This document shows positions 35,334 through 44,700 of a stretch of DNA of 64,000 nucleotides, one piece after another. The position numbers were made by a program, and so were the translations under genes. The notes under the pieces were generated by a model. That model saw only the letters and a program-made list of their open reading frames with translations. It was not told where the DNA came from and did no database searches. Source of the stretch: DATKUK01 sp035530655 (GTDB taxonomy: Bacteria > Planctomycetota > Phycisphaerae > UBA1845 > DATKUK01); NCBI GenBank assembly GCA_035530655.1, contig DATKUK010000017.1, positions 133,248 through 197,247 of the forward strand, read 5' to 3'. How positions within the stretch are numbered: position 1 is the stretch's first letter; each line of letters starts with the position of its first letter.

Positions 35334-36353
35334 CTACTCGACCCTCTTGCCGACGATCGGCGCGATCCTGCGTAGGTCGCGCATGGTGTCTGCGAAGGTT
35401 TCGGGCGTAATCGATTGGGCTCCGTCTGTCAACGCATGCTCGGGATCGGGGTGCACCTCAACGATGACGCCGTCGGCGCCGGCGGCCATCGCCGCTCGGC
35501 ACATGGCCGGGACCATATAGGCGTGGCCCGTGCCGTGCGACGGATCGACAATGATGGGCAGGTGGCTCTGCCGCTTGACGGCGGGGATGATGCCCAGCGC
35601 CAGGGTGTTACGGACGTAGGTTTCGCTGGTGCGGATGCCCCGCTCGCAGAGGATCACGTTGCCGTTGCCCTCGTTAAGGATGTACTCGGCGGCGAGCAGG
35701 AACTCGTCGAGCGTGGCGCTCCAGCCGCGCTTGAGCAGGACCGGCTTGCCGCCATGACCGACGCGCTGGAGCAGATTGAAGTTGTGCATGTTGCGCGTGC
35801 CGATCTGCAGGACGTCGGCGTACTTGACGACCAGATCGACCTGTTCGAGGCTCATGACCTCGGTGACGACGGCCAGCCCCGTTTCCTCAGCGGCTTGCGC
35901 CAACAGCTCCAGGCCGCTCTCGCCCAGTCCCTGGAAGCTGTAGGGATCGGTGCGGGGTTTGAACGCGCCACCTCGCAGGGCGATTGCCCCGGCCTCCTTC
36001 ACGGCATGGGCCACTTCGAGCAGGCACTTTCGATCCTCGACGCTGCACGGACCGGCGATCGCGCCGAAGTGGCTGCCACCGATGCACCCGGCGGTACCCA
36101 GCGGGACAACCGTCGGCTCGACCTGTACCTCGACGCTGGCCCGTTTGTAGGGCGAGAGGATGGGCATGGTGCGATCGACCCCCGAGGCGTTTTCGATCGC
36201 GCTCATATCGAGGTTTCGTTTGTCGCCTATACAGGCGATGACCGTCAATTCGGTGCCATAGATGGGGTGATCTTTCAGGCCGGCGAGACGGACCAGTTGG
36301 ATGACATGGTCAATCTGCTCCTGCGACGCGCCGGGCTTCATTACGACGATCAT
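35334..36353 (-). CDS. aroF: 3-deoxy-7-phosphoheptulonate synthase (DAHP synthase, type I-beta)
   Basis: 339 residues. First enzyme of the shikimate pathway, condensing phosphoenolpyruvate with erythrose 4-phosphate. An N-terminal ferredoxin-like regulatory domain (MIVVMKPGASQEQIDHVIQL, about 1-70) precedes the barrel, as in Thermotoga-type enzymes inhibited by Phe or Tyr. Barrel motifs: GAIAGPCSVED, LRGGAFKPRTDPYSFQG, LLKRGWSATLDEFL, ICERGIRT, DPSHGTGH. The ribosome-binding site AAGGAG is 9 nt upstream and follows a large structured leader. Located downstream of serS. Confidence 0.93.
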   Translation of the reverse strand: MIVVMKPGASQEQIDHVIQLVRLAGLKDHPIYGTELTVIACIGDKRNLDMSAIENASGVDRTMPILSPYKRASVEVQVEPTVVPLGTAGCIGGSHFGAIAGPCSVEDRKCLLEVAHAVKEAGAIALRGGAFKPRTDPYSFQGLGESGLELLAQAAEETGLAVVTEVMSLEQVDLVVKYADVLQIGTRNMHNFNLLQRVGHGGKPVLLKRGWSATLDEFLLAAEYILNEGNGNVILCERGIRTSETYVRNTLALGIIPAVKRQSHLPIIVDPSHGTGHAYMVPAMCRAAMAAGADGVIVEVHPDPEHALTDGAQSITPETFADTMRDLRRIAPIVGKRVE

Positions 36354-36375
36354 GTTTTTATACTCCTTGGTTGTG

Positions 36376-36490
36376 CGATGTTGTTAAGTCGCCAGTGACT
36401 CCTCGTCGGTGCGGGCCACCTCGCTGCCGGCGGGCAGGCCTTTGGAACAGGCTACCCGTACCGGCGCGGGTGGCCGGCTAAACAACATCG
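36376..36490 (-). ncRNA. Candidate structured 5' leader RNA of aroF
   Basis: On the minus strand the leader can close with a perfect 10-bp helix (CGATGTTGTT with AACAACATCG), inside which GGCCACC pairs GGTGGCC, GCCGG pairs CCGGC, CGGGTAG pairs CTGCCCG and CCT pairs AGG around a 7-nt loop, GTTCCAA. A second small hairpin AGTC/GACT fills the 3' side. It ends about 20 nt before the aroF start, next to the ribosome-binding site. A 34-codon open frame (36384-36488, starting MLFSRPPAPV) spans the same bases. It could be a riboswitch-like element, an attenuator or a stable hairpin; folding done by eye. Confidence 0.5.
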
Positions 36491-36647
36491 TCCCTCGTCC
36501 GCGGGGCGCGCCGCGCCGGAAGGGCGCATTGCATCTCAGCGCCGGCGAGCAAGCCCCCTGCGACGCCCGGGGATCATGACGGCTTGTCTGCACCTGGCGT
36601 GTGATGGTTCTGCCCTCCTTTTGCCGACCGGGCCGGCGCGATTCGCT

Positions 36648-37982
36648 TCACAGATACGGCTGGATCCTATCGAGTCCGCCCATATAGGGACGAAGTGCCT
36701 GGGGGATGCTGACGCTCCCGTCAGCCTGCTGATGCATCTCGATCAGGGGAATGAGAATCCGCGGCGAGGCGATAACCGTGTTGTTGAGCGTGTGGCAGAA
36801 ACGCACCTTGCGCTGCCCGTCGCGGTATCGCAGGTTGAGACGCCGGGCCTGGAATTCGTAGAAACGACTGGCCGAATGGGTTTCACCATAGGCATTGCGG
36901 CTGGGCATCCAGGTCTCGATGTCGAATTTCTGCACCTGACCGATGCCCAGGTCACCCGTACAGACGTTTACGACGCGGTACGGCAGTTCCAGTTTCCGCA
37001 TGACGGCTTCGGCGTTGGCGAGGATTTCCTCGTGGTGTTCGATGCTGACCTCTCGGTCGTCGCGGCAGACGATGACCTGCTCGACCTTGTCGAAAATATG
37101 GATGCGGTACAGGCCATACGTGTCCTTGCCGGCTGCACCGGCTTCGCGCCGGAAGCACGGACTCAGCGCCGCATACTTGCGCGGCAGAGCGCCCTCGTCG
37201 AGGATCTCGTCACAATGGTAGGCCGTCAGCGAAACCTCGGCGGTGCCCACCAGGCTCAGTTCGTCGCGTTCGCACCGGTAGGCCTGCTCCTCGCCACCGG
37301 GGTAGTAACCCGTGCCGTACATCATGGCATCGCGAACGAGCACGGGGATGTGCAACGGTTCGAACCCGCGCTCGATCATCATGTCCAATGCAAGCCTGAG
37401 GACTGCGTGATGGAGCTGGACCCCGCGTCCTCGCAGCACGTAGTTGCGCGTACCGGCGAGCTTGACTCCCCGCTCGATGTCGAGCATCCCCAGCGCAGTG
37501 GCCAACTGCACGTGGTCCTTGGGCTCGAAAGCAAAGTCCGGCTGTTTACCCACGCGGCGGATCTCGACGTTGTCGGCATCGGTTTCGCCGACCGGCACGC
37601 CGGGGTCGGGCGGCTGCGGAATGGTCAACATGAGCTGGTCGAACCGCTGCTGGATCTGGCGATCCTCGTCTTCAAGCTGTTTGATGCGTGTCTTAATGGA
37701 CGACATCTGCTCGACGAGTTTCTGGGCCTCGGCAGCCAAGGCCTGCGGCGTTTCGCCCTTGGCCACGGCCTGCTGGTAGAGCTTGCTCTTCGGGTTGCGA
37801 TAGAGGGCGATCTTGGGGCCCGTCTCGTTCTGCTCGCAACGGAGCCCATCCAGTTCCTGCTGGATCTTACGGCGCCGTTGATCGACCTCGATCAACTCAT
37901 CCAGGGAACAGGCCATGTGCTTGTCGATAGCCGCCTGCCGGACCTCGTCGATGTGTTCGCGGATGAATTTGATGTCTAACAT
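36648..37982 (-). CDS. serS: Seryl-tRNA synthetase
   Basis: 444 residues, slightly long for the family. N-terminal tRNA-binding coiled coil (about 1-115, including IDEVRQAAIDKHMACSL and heptads to QRFDQLML), then the class II core: motif 2 in ALSPCFRREAGAAGKDTYGL, motif 3 in FCHTLNNTVIASPRILIPLIE, and the serine-binding VGTAEVSLTAY. Charges tRNA-Ser with serine. It is preceded by a leader peptide and terminator that form a candidate attenuator. Confidence 0.96.
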   Translation of the reverse strand: MLDIKFIREHIDEVRQAAIDKHMACSLDELIEVDQRRRKIQQELDGLRCEQNETGPKIALYRNPKSKLYQQAVAKGETPQALAAEAQKLVEQMSSIKTRIKQLEDEDRQIQQRFDQLMLTIPQPPDPGVPVGETDADNVEIRRVGKQPDFAFEPKDHVQLATALGMLDIERGVKLAGTRNYVLRGRGVQLHHAVLRLALDMMIERGFEPLHIPVLVRDAMMYGTGYYPGGEEQAYRCERDELSLVGTAEVSLTAYHCDEILDEGALPRKYAALSPCFRREAGAAGKDTYGLYRIHIFDKVEQVIVCRDDREVSIEHHEEILANAEAVMRKLELPYRVVNVCTGDLGIGQVQKFDIETWMPSRNAYGETHSASRFYEFQARRLNLRYRDGQRKVRFCHTLNNTVIASPRILIPLIEMHQQADGSVSIPQALRPYMGGLDRIQPYL

Positions 37983-38014
37983 AGCCCTCTTCCTGCCTGG
38001 TTCATGCCCACGCC

Positions 38015-38056
38015 AAAGAAAAAACCCCAGGACTCACTGCCGCGTGCGTCCTGGGG
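38015..38056 (-). terminator. Attenuator terminator in the serS leader
   Basis: On the minus strand CCCCAGGAC (38048-38056) pairs perfectly with GTCCTGGGG (38025-38033) around a 14-nt loop, followed by TTTTTTCTTT. It ends about 33 bp before the serS start, so it would stop transcription before the gene. Its 5' arm can instead pair with the 3' end of the leader-peptide sequence. Confidence 0.85.
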
Positions 38057-38082
38057 GTGTTGTTGCTGATCGCGAACGGCCG

Positions 38083-38160
38083 CTAGGCCCCGAGACGCAC
38101 CGACGGCGCAAATCCAAACCACGAAAAATAGCGGCTGGAACTTGCACCGTAAAGCGCCAT
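38083..38160 (-). CDS. serS leader peptide (25 aa, serine-codon run)
   Basis: Reads MALYGASSSRYFSWFGFAPS followed by VRLGA. GGGAGG lies 7 nt before the ATG, a strong ribosome-binding site. Codons 7-9 are three consecutive serine codons (AGT TCC AGC), with two more Ser codons at 13 and 20. Codons 21-25 overlap a 13-nt segment, GTGCGTCTCGGGG, that can pair with the terminator's 5' arm CCCCAGGACGCAC at 11 Watson-Crick positions plus one G-U. This is the layout of ribosome-mediated attenuation: stalling at Ser codons would free the antiterminator and let serS be transcribed. The peptide is also rich in Phe/Tyr/Trp, an alternative sensed signal. Confidence 0.75.
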   Translation of the reverse strand: MALYGASSSRYFSWFGFAPSVRLGA

Positions 38161-38183
38161 CTCAAGTACCTCCCGACCCGTAT

Positions 38184-38213
38184 CTTATAATCGGTCGCTC
38201 ACCGGCGTGTCAA
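38184..38213 (-). promoter_or_regulatory. Promoter of the serS leader
   Basis: On the minus strand, a perfect TTGACA (38208-38213) is followed after 17 bp by TTATAA (38185-38190), or after 18 bp by TATAAG. The expected start is about 38177, directly before the leader peptide's ribosome-binding site. Confidence 0.75.
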
Positions 38214-38259
38214 TAGCCAAAGGGCAGAACGGCCTGGTTCCGGGCCTGACCCCGTGCTG

Positions 38260-38294
38260 AAACGAAATGCCCGCAGCGGCGTATGGCTGCGGGC
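38260..38294 (-). terminator. Intrinsic terminator of tRNA-Phe
   Basis: GCCCGCAGC (38286-38294) and GCTGCGGGC (38269-38277) on the minus strand form a perfect 9-bp stem with an 8-nt loop, followed by ATTTCGTTT. It begins 5 nt after the tRNA 3' end and insulates tRNA-Phe from the serS leader. Confidence 0.75.
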
Positions 38295-38299
38295 ACTTA

Positions 38300-38372
38300 T
38301 GGGCAGGGGCGGAGTCGAACCGCCGACACTGCGGTTTTCAGCCGCATGCTCTACCGCCTGAGCTACCTGCCC
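38300..38372 (-). tRNA. tRNA-Phe (GAA)
   Basis: 73 nt on the minus strand. The acceptor stem GGGCAGG pairs with the 3' CCTGCCC, followed by discriminator A. D arm GCTCAGGCGGTAGAGC; anticodon arm GCGGCTGAAAACCGC with anticodon GAA; T arm GGCGGTTCGACTCCGCC. CCA is not encoded. All arms pair, so it should be functional. Confidence 0.95.
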
Positions 38373-38398
38373 TTCGATGGCGGAATTGAGCATAATCC

Positions 38399-38428
38399 AC
38401 CCTACCGCAAGCCGCCCGGTCATGTCAA
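38399..38428 (-). promoter_or_regulatory. Promoter of tRNA-Phe
   Basis: A perfect TTGACA (38423-38428) and TAGGGT (38399-38404) on the minus strand, 18 bp apart, lie about 27 bp upstream of the tRNA 5' end. Confidence 0.55.
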
Positions 38429-38627
38429 GCCACTGACGCGCCTGTACCCGAGGGGATTGGCAACCAGTCGGGGGGGGAACCTCACGCGTCGCGGCAACCT
38501 GTCTGCGGCGGGCGCTTGGTGCCTCGCTTGACGGCGCGTAAGGGCGGCTATATAGACGGGCACCTCTGCGAAACGACAGGTGACCGGGCACCGTTGTCTT
38601 GCGCCCGACACCGCCCTGGAGCGTCCC

Positions 38628-40208
38628 ATGAATGATTTGCACAAACTTGTGTCCGATCAAATGGGCGATATGGCCGCCGACTCGCCAGCGGCCGGCAAAC
38701 TCGCCCGGCAGTTCGGTTCGCTGACCGGCGGCGAGGTGTACGCCGAGTCGATCGCCGCGCGCCACGGTGTGGCGTTCTTCATGCTGCGCAAGGGCCTCGA
38801 GAAACGACTGGTGCTGGTGTGGTCGGCCGCCGCTTCGCCGACCATACAGGCCGACTTTGATGGCGAACAGCTCACCGGCCACATCGATGGGGCCGACGTA
38901 GCGGGCAAGATCTGCCTGACGAACGCCGCCAACGCGGACGCTCTTCGTCGACACATCCGCTGGACCGGTCCGAGCCTGATCGGACTAACCAAATCGGTCG
39001 GACTCGGCGATCGGCTCGGTCTGGCCACGCCGGGCCACGTGCGTGCAGTCATGGGAACGGACGTAGCACCGGTTTTCGCGCAGCAGTCGATCCGCGAGTT
39101 GGCCCGCACCGAGCGAACGCCGCAAGACGTGATCGACGCAGCGACATGGGGCGTGTTTCAGGCGGGCTGGCGACACCCAAGCGGAGCCGACGCCGACCAT
39201 CTCAAAACGATCGAGGACATTGAGGCGACCTTGCCGGCCGGGTTCTGCATGTTCACCATCGACCCGTCCGACCATGTCGACAATGGCGCCGACACGGACG
39301 ACGCAGGGCGTCTGGTCGAGAAGTTTGAGGCTTTGCCCTGGAACGAGCTGGAGTGTGCTTCAAGCGATTGGATGAACACCTACGCCGGCAAAACGTTCAC
39401 CCTGCCGGGCGGGATGGTGCTGTGCTTCGACCGCGAGGACGTGCTGCGGGCCGGCGTGAAGTACGGCTCGGCCGTCGCCCACGTGTGCAAACTGGCGCGC
39501 CATTTGGCGTTGCGCGCGGGCGATCGCTTCGAGCTGGAGATGTCGGTAGACGAGACGACTACGCCGACGAGTCTGCTGGAGCACTACTTCGTGGCCAACG
39601 AACTGAAGCGGCTGGGCGTGCGATGCGTAAGTTTGGCCCCGCGGTTCGTCGGTGAGTTTGAGAAGGGAGTCGACTACAAGGGCGATCTGCACCGTTTCGA
39701 GAGGCAGTTGATAGGACACGTGGCGATCGCCCGGCACCTGGGCCCGTACAAGATCAGCATTCATTCGGGCAGCGACAAGTTCAGTATCTATCCGATCGCA
39801 GCCGAGCACGCAGGGGATCTGGTACACGTTAAGACGGCCGGTACCAGCTATCTGGAGGCGCTGCGCGTGGCGGCTACGAAGGCTCCCGGGCTGTTTCGCG
39901 AGGTGCTGGACTTCGCGCGGGACCGGTTCGATACGGACAAGGCAACCTACCACATCTCTGCGGATTTGGCGCGTGTGCCGGTGGGCGAGGCCATCCACGA
40001 TGGGGATTTGCCGAAGCTGCTGGACCAGCACGACGCCCGGCAGGTGCTTCACGTGACGTTCGGCTCGGTGCTGACCTGGCGGCGGGACGACGGTGGGTGG
40101 CTGCTGCGTGATCGGCTGCTCACGATGCTTATGGAGCACGAGCAGACCTACTGCCAGATGCTCGCAGAGCACTTGGGTCGGCACGTCGCCCCGTTCGCGG
40201 GGCTTTGA
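38628..40208 (+). CDS. Tagaturonate epimerase-like protein (UxaE family)
   Basis: About 526 residues from the ATG at 38628 (MNDLHKLVSDQMG), with GGAG 8 nt upstream. The block ISIHSGSDKFSIYPIAAEHA and the preceding RQLIGHVAIARHLGPYK resemble UxaE, which converts D-tagaturonate to D-fructuronate in galacturonate catabolism (first shown in Thermotoga). No signal peptide, so cytoplasmic. It fits the heparinase-like and enolase-superfamily genes elsewhere in the window as a uronate pathway, though it is not adjacent to them. Assignment is by remembered family pattern. Confidence 0.7.
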   Translation: MNDLHKLVSDQMGDMAADSPAAGKLARQFGSLTGGEVYAESIAARHGVAFFMLRKGLEKRLVLVWSAAASPTIQADFDGEQLTGHIDGADVAGKICLTNAANADALRRHIRWTGPSLIGLTKSVGLGDRLGLATPGHVRAVMGTDVAPVFAQQSIRELARTERTPQDVIDAATWGVFQAGWRHPSGADADHLKTIEDIEATLPAGFCMFTIDPSDHVDNGADTDDAGRLVEKFEALPWNELECASSDWMNTYAGKTFTLPGGMVLCFDREDVLRAGVKYGSAVAHVCKLARHLALRAGDRFELEMSVDETTTPTSLLEHYFVANELKRLGVRCVSLAPRFVGEFEKGVDYKGDLHRFERQLIGHVAIARHLGPYKISIHSGSDKFSIYPIAAEHAGDLVHVKTAGTSYLEALRVAATKAPGLFREVLDFARDRFDTDKATYHISADLARVPVGEAIHDGDLPKLLDQHDARQVLHVTFGSVLTWRRDDGGWLLRDRLLTMLMEHEQTYCQMLAEHLGRHVAPFAGL

Positions 40209-40267
40209 GTGAGGAGAGCCGTTTGCAACCCACGCGAGGGACGAGACGCCACGGGCATCAGCACCCA

Positions 40268-40903
40268 CTACACCGGAGGACGTCGGCGAGATTCAGCGAG
40301 GTAACCAGCCGTCCACGCCATACCGCCAGCGGCGGCAGCGATCAGGAGGGTCGTTAGCCACCCTTGGGCGGATGGGGTTAGCTCCAGCACGTCTTGCAGG
40401 GCCAGATCCACGTTGACTTTGACCGGCAGAGACACCAAGGCTCCGGCAGCGCCGCCAGCCAACAGGACAAACGCACAGCACGCGGCCGCCAATCGACTTA
40501 GACCGGCGATACGACATGACGCCACCACACCCATGCCGGTCAGCGCCACGGCGGCAATCAGAACGTATGCACCGAGCGCCTGCCAGACGGTGACGTCGGG
40601 ACTGAGGACGGCCACCGCCAACCCAATCACGGCGAACGTGTCCGTCGTAGGCCCCGCACGGAAGAGGACATCGAGCCGCGTGCGGGCCGACCAGGCGGCG
40701 ATCGGTACGACGGCCACGATCAACAGCAGTTGAGCCCGCGCTACCGCCAGGACGGCTCGTCGGTCCAGCGAACCCGCCGCCCCTAGGGTCGCCAGCAGCG
40801 TACCCAGTGTAACCGCGACCACAATCAGCATGGTCAAGCGGTGGCGCCGCCACTGCGTCGGCAGGCAGATATTCGGCTCGACATATGGCTCGCGAGAAAT
40901 CAC
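40268..40903 (-). CDS. Multi-pass membrane protein of unknown function
   Basis: Up to 211 residues (GTG at 40903; ATG 40831 is an alternative). Five or six hydrophobic helices are visible: MLIVVAVTLGTLLATLGAAG, AQLLLIVAVVPIAAW, FAVIGLAVAVLSP, LGAYVLIAAVALTGMGVVAS, AACCAFVLLAGGAAGALVS, WLTTLLIAAAAGGMAW. No motif recognised. It follows the ExbD-like gene by 87 bp at the 3' end of the pilus/secretin cluster and may belong to it. Confidence 0.65.
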   Translation of the reverse strand: MISREPYVEPNICLPTQWRRHRLTMLIVVAVTLGTLLATLGAAGSLDRRAVLAVARAQLLLIVAVVPIAAWSARTRLDVLFRAGPTTDTFAVIGLAVAVLSPDVTVWQALGAYVLIAAVALTGMGVVASCRIAGLSRLAAACCAFVLLAGGAAGALVSLPVKVNVDLALQDVLELTPSAQGWLTTLLIAAAAGGMAWTAGYLAESRRRPPV

Positions 40904-40990
40904 GCTTTCATTCAGTACGGTCGGTCCGACGCGGGGCTGAACCGTTCCAGGCAGACCCCACCTGGAACGCCACCCCGCGCGCCGGAGAAC

Positions 40991-41782
40991 TCACCTCGCC
41001 GGTTGTGTGGACGGGGCGCGACGCACAAGACCATCCAGACGCTTGCCCAAGGGTGCCACATACTCGGCAACCAACGCGGCGCGCCGGCGCATCTCGCCCC
41101 ACCGCGCGTGGAGCGTCTGCGTAAATCGCTGCTGCTGTTGACCAATGCGTTCCCATAGAGTGCGCTGCAGGTCGACCTGGGCCTGGAAGAAGCGTGCAGC
41201 GGCCCGCCGGTCGCTTGAGGGCATCGGCGTCTCTTCCGCCTGCTGCGTTTGGATTCGGCTGGCCTCAAAGCCGCAGTCTTGCACGACGTCGCGAAGTTCC
41301 TCCGCATCTTCGGGCAACACGCCCGCGGCCAGGTGAAGCTGCACGGATGAAGCCGTACGTTCGCCCGACGCCTCGCGCAGCCTCTCGCGAAGGAAGATTC
41401 TTTCCACCCGACGCCCATCCACCTGGCAGCGGCCAAAGCGGTCCAACGTGATGATCAGCGGCGGGTGGTCGGCGGAGTCGCCGTCCGTACGCCGGTGAGC
41501 CTCGGTACCCGTGCGTACAAGGTGCCCAAGCGAGCCACGCCCAGCGGCTTGACCGTTGTATGACTGGGATGAAGGCGTATTCCCCCCGCAAACCGACGAC
41601 GAGGCAGGCCCGGCCGTCGCCCGCACGGCCGCCCATGATGCTGTAACAGCGATCGCCCAGACCGCTACTCGTGCACTGTAGGATCGCCGGTCTGAGGCCA
41701 CACCTGCGGCGACCCCGTGCTGCCGGAAGACTGTCACAGGAACGCACCTGCGTCCTCGGGTGCAGGTGGGCATGCTCATCAT
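40991..41782 (-). CDS. ExbD-like periplasmic-domain protein in the secretin operon
   Basis: About 263 residues from the ATG at 41782, which shares ATGA with the secretin stop. One membrane or signal helix (VAVWAIAVTASWAAVRATAG) is followed by a linker and then a small alpha/beta unit, PPLIITLDRFGRCQVDGRRV to LPEDAEELRDVVQDCGFEAS, reminiscent of the ExbD/TolR periplasmic domain. The C-terminal 90 residues are charged helices. No ExbB/TolQ partner is nearby, so it is probably not a motor stator. The resemblance is moderate and could be coincidental. Confidence 0.6.
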   Translation of the reverse strand: MMSMPTCTRGRRCVPVTVFRQHGVAAGVASDRRSYSARVAVWAIAVTASWAAVRATAGPASSSVCGGNTPSSQSYNGQAAGRGSLGHLVRTGTEAHRRTDGDSADHPPLIITLDRFGRCQVDGRRVERIFLRERLREASGERTASSVQLHLAAGVLPEDAEELRDVVQDCGFEASRIQTQQAEETPMPSSDRRAAARFFQAQVDLQRTLWERIGQQQQRFTQTLHARWGEMRRRAALVAEYVAPLGKRLDGLVRRAPSTQPAR

Positions 41783-44700
41783 AGCCCAGCGGTAGAGAGC
41801 CGTGGGAAGGCCAACTCCTCCTGCTCGCGCAGAATGATGATCGTCGGCTTGATCAGAATCAGGAGCACTTGCTCGTTCTTGACCTTGCTGCGGTTGCTGA
41901 ATGCCCGTTTCAACAACGGTATCTTGCTGAGAATGGGCACGCCGGCCTCGATTTCGGTCTCGTCGGCGAGTTTCTGGCCGCCGATGAGCAGCGTGCCGCC
42001 ATCCGGAACGGTCACGGTCGTGGCCACACTGGTTACCTGGATGGTCGGCAACTGAAGGATACCGGTTGCCGCCGTACTCGAGCCGATATTGGGGATGAAG
42101 TTGCTCAGATCGACCAACCGGGAGACGATCGGTTGAAGCGTCAGCGTCACGTAGCGCCGGTCGGACGAAGCACTGCCCTGGACCCACAAACTCGTGCCGG
42201 TGTTGACGCTGCCGACGGTCGGGTTGAAGAGGCCCACGTTCTCCTGCACGACCGCATCCAGATCGCTGACGTATTGGATCGATTCCCGAACAATCAGCCA
42301 GACGGCCTGACCGTTGGAGAACGTGACTCTCGGTGCGGTCAGCACGCTCGATCGCTGATCGAGTTGGGTGGCCCGCAGCAGGAAATCGACCTGAAGGTTA
42401 TCCAGGAAGGAGCCAAAGACATTCAAAGCCGGATTGGCCACCACGTTGCTGATGATGTCACCCGCTCCCGGGACGTTTGTCGGCGCGCCCGCCGGGGAGG
42501 CCAAGCCGATGGAGTTCTGTACCATGGGCAACGGCGTCCACTGTCCCGAGTGCGGCGCGCCGTGGCCCGAGCCAGGCACCAGACCCACCTGGCCGTACGG
42601 TTGTTGCAGCGCCGTCCCCGTCGGCACTAGAGGTGTCCCGACCGCAGGCACTGCGGGCAGGAAACCCAAACGGCTGTTCTGGCGCGGGATCAGGAGTACC
42701 GCACCGGTGGCCGGATCCCGGAACGGAGCCGCGCCCGCCATCATACGATCGTAGCCGGCGTTGCCGTTGTTGAGGACGATATCCAAGTCGAGCCCCATCT
42801 CCTCGAGGAAATTGGCGGTTACGGTGATGAATCGGGCCTCCACGGCAATCTGGACGGCCTGCTGCTCACGCATTCTCCCGAGCAGATCGAACACCTCGCG
42901 GTGAACCGTCGGGCTGTTGGTCACGACCAGGATGCCTTGAAGGATTTCCAGCGAGCCCAGCCCGCCCGCTGTCGCCTGCCATGTATTCGGCGCGACCACG
43001 TTCATGATGAGGGTGCGCAGGCCTTCAACGGGATCCTCCTCTGGCTCCTGGACGGTGACATCTCCGAAGACGTCACCACCACCGCCGCCACCTCCGCCGC
43101 CCGCGCCCACGCTGACATCGAAATCGGGCAGCTCGTAGAAGTCGGGTCGCGTCTGCAATAAATCGTGAACGTCGTAAAGGTGGGTCACGAGTTGCTGTTG
43201 GAGATCGTCGTCCGTGGAGACGGTCAATACGCCCTGATCCAGCATGTAACTGAGCGGGATGCCGACCAGCGCCTGCGCGTCGTCCAGGATCACCCTTAGC
43301 GCCTTCTCGATCGTGATCCCCTTGAGCTGCAGAGTGATTTCGGTGTCGCGATCGATCCCCGCAAACTCCAGGGCATTCCAGTTGACCTGCATATTCAGGT
43401 CGTTAATCGTCCGAAGCTGACTGATCACGGTTTCCAGTGTTGTATTCTGAAAGTTGAGTTCGCCAATCACTTCGGCGAGTTTCTCTCGTGCCAGACGGTC
43501 CATCTCGGATGCCGCACCGGCGTCGGCGCCCAGGCGTCGGCGGCGCTCGGCGATCTCCGCCCAGTTTTTGGGATAACGGAAGCCGTCATCCTTGTACCAA
43601 GGTACCTTGGCCTCCTCTACGCCCACCAGGTTCGCCCGCGTTTGCTTGGCCAGATCCTCCCTGAGCCGCCCCTGCTTACGGAACGAAGCACGGTCCTCCA
43701 GCACGTCAACGTAGAATCGTGCTTTCTCGTCGGTGGGCTCAATAGCCAGCAGCTCTTCCAGGGCGCTCATGGCCTCGTCATAGCGATGTTGGTCGGCCAA
43801 CTGCTTAGCCTGCTCCATCAGGTACCCGACGCGCTTGGCCTTGGCTTCGACCTGCTGATGGCGTCGTTGGGCCTGGGCTTGGCGGACCTGCTCCAACTGC
43901 TGCTGGACCTGGCGCTCTTCATAGCGCTGCTGCTGATCGGCGACGAAATGTGCCAGGGCCTCTGCCTCGGCCACCAGATCGCCGTACAGGCTGCGGGGCT
44001 CGGCGAATCGCTTGGCCGCTTCGGCCACCTGCCGGGCGCGCTGTGCTTTTTGCATCGCCTGGGTGAAGTTGTGCTCGACGAGGTCCTTGCGGACGTCCGC
44101 CTCGAGCGCGCGATACTCAGCCACCGCTTTCTGCCAGTTGAGCTGCTTCCGCTGACGAATGCGCTGGACCATGTTTCCCGCGGTGCTGGGGACGGGCTCA
44201 GACGGCTGCGCGGCGGGCGGGTTGGGCTCGGCCGCGGCGCGTCTGTCCACTTTGGCGGGACGCACTGCCGCCGGCGCCGATTCAGCAGCGGGTTTCGATT
44301 CCGCCGGCTCAGCGGGCGCGACCGGAGCCGCAGCGGCTGGAAGATCGGCGTCGTCGGGCTCCGTAACGGGCTTGTCCGATTCTAGCTTGCGTTTCTCGGC
44401 GATGACAGCCACGGCCAGTCTCGCGCTGCTCTTCATAGCTGGCGGCGCGTACGGGTTATCCAAGACGGATTTGTAGAGCGTTTCAGCCTTGGCAAAATCG
44501 CCGGCGTCCAAGGCCTTGTCGGCGTCGATCTTGTCCTGTCGCGCCTTGGCGTACTGGTTGCGCGCGACCTCCGCTTTCTCGAGGTATTCCTCGCGCCGGG
44601 CACGCGCCTCGTCGCCAAGCTGGGCCGGATCGATGTTCACCAGGGCCTGATGAGCCTTGTCATACTGCCCCTGGTTGTACAGTGCAATCGCGGCGGCCAA

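Noticed and set aside
38015..38213. T-box riboswitch upstream of serS
   Set aside because: No T-box sequence or Stem I-like specifier hairpin is present, and the space is filled by a leader peptide with a strong ribosome-binding site.
40991..42187. 398-codon frame as a single gene
   Set aside because: Its first 135 codons overlap the secretin in another frame; the ATG sharing ATGA with the secretin stop at 41782 is the sensible start.
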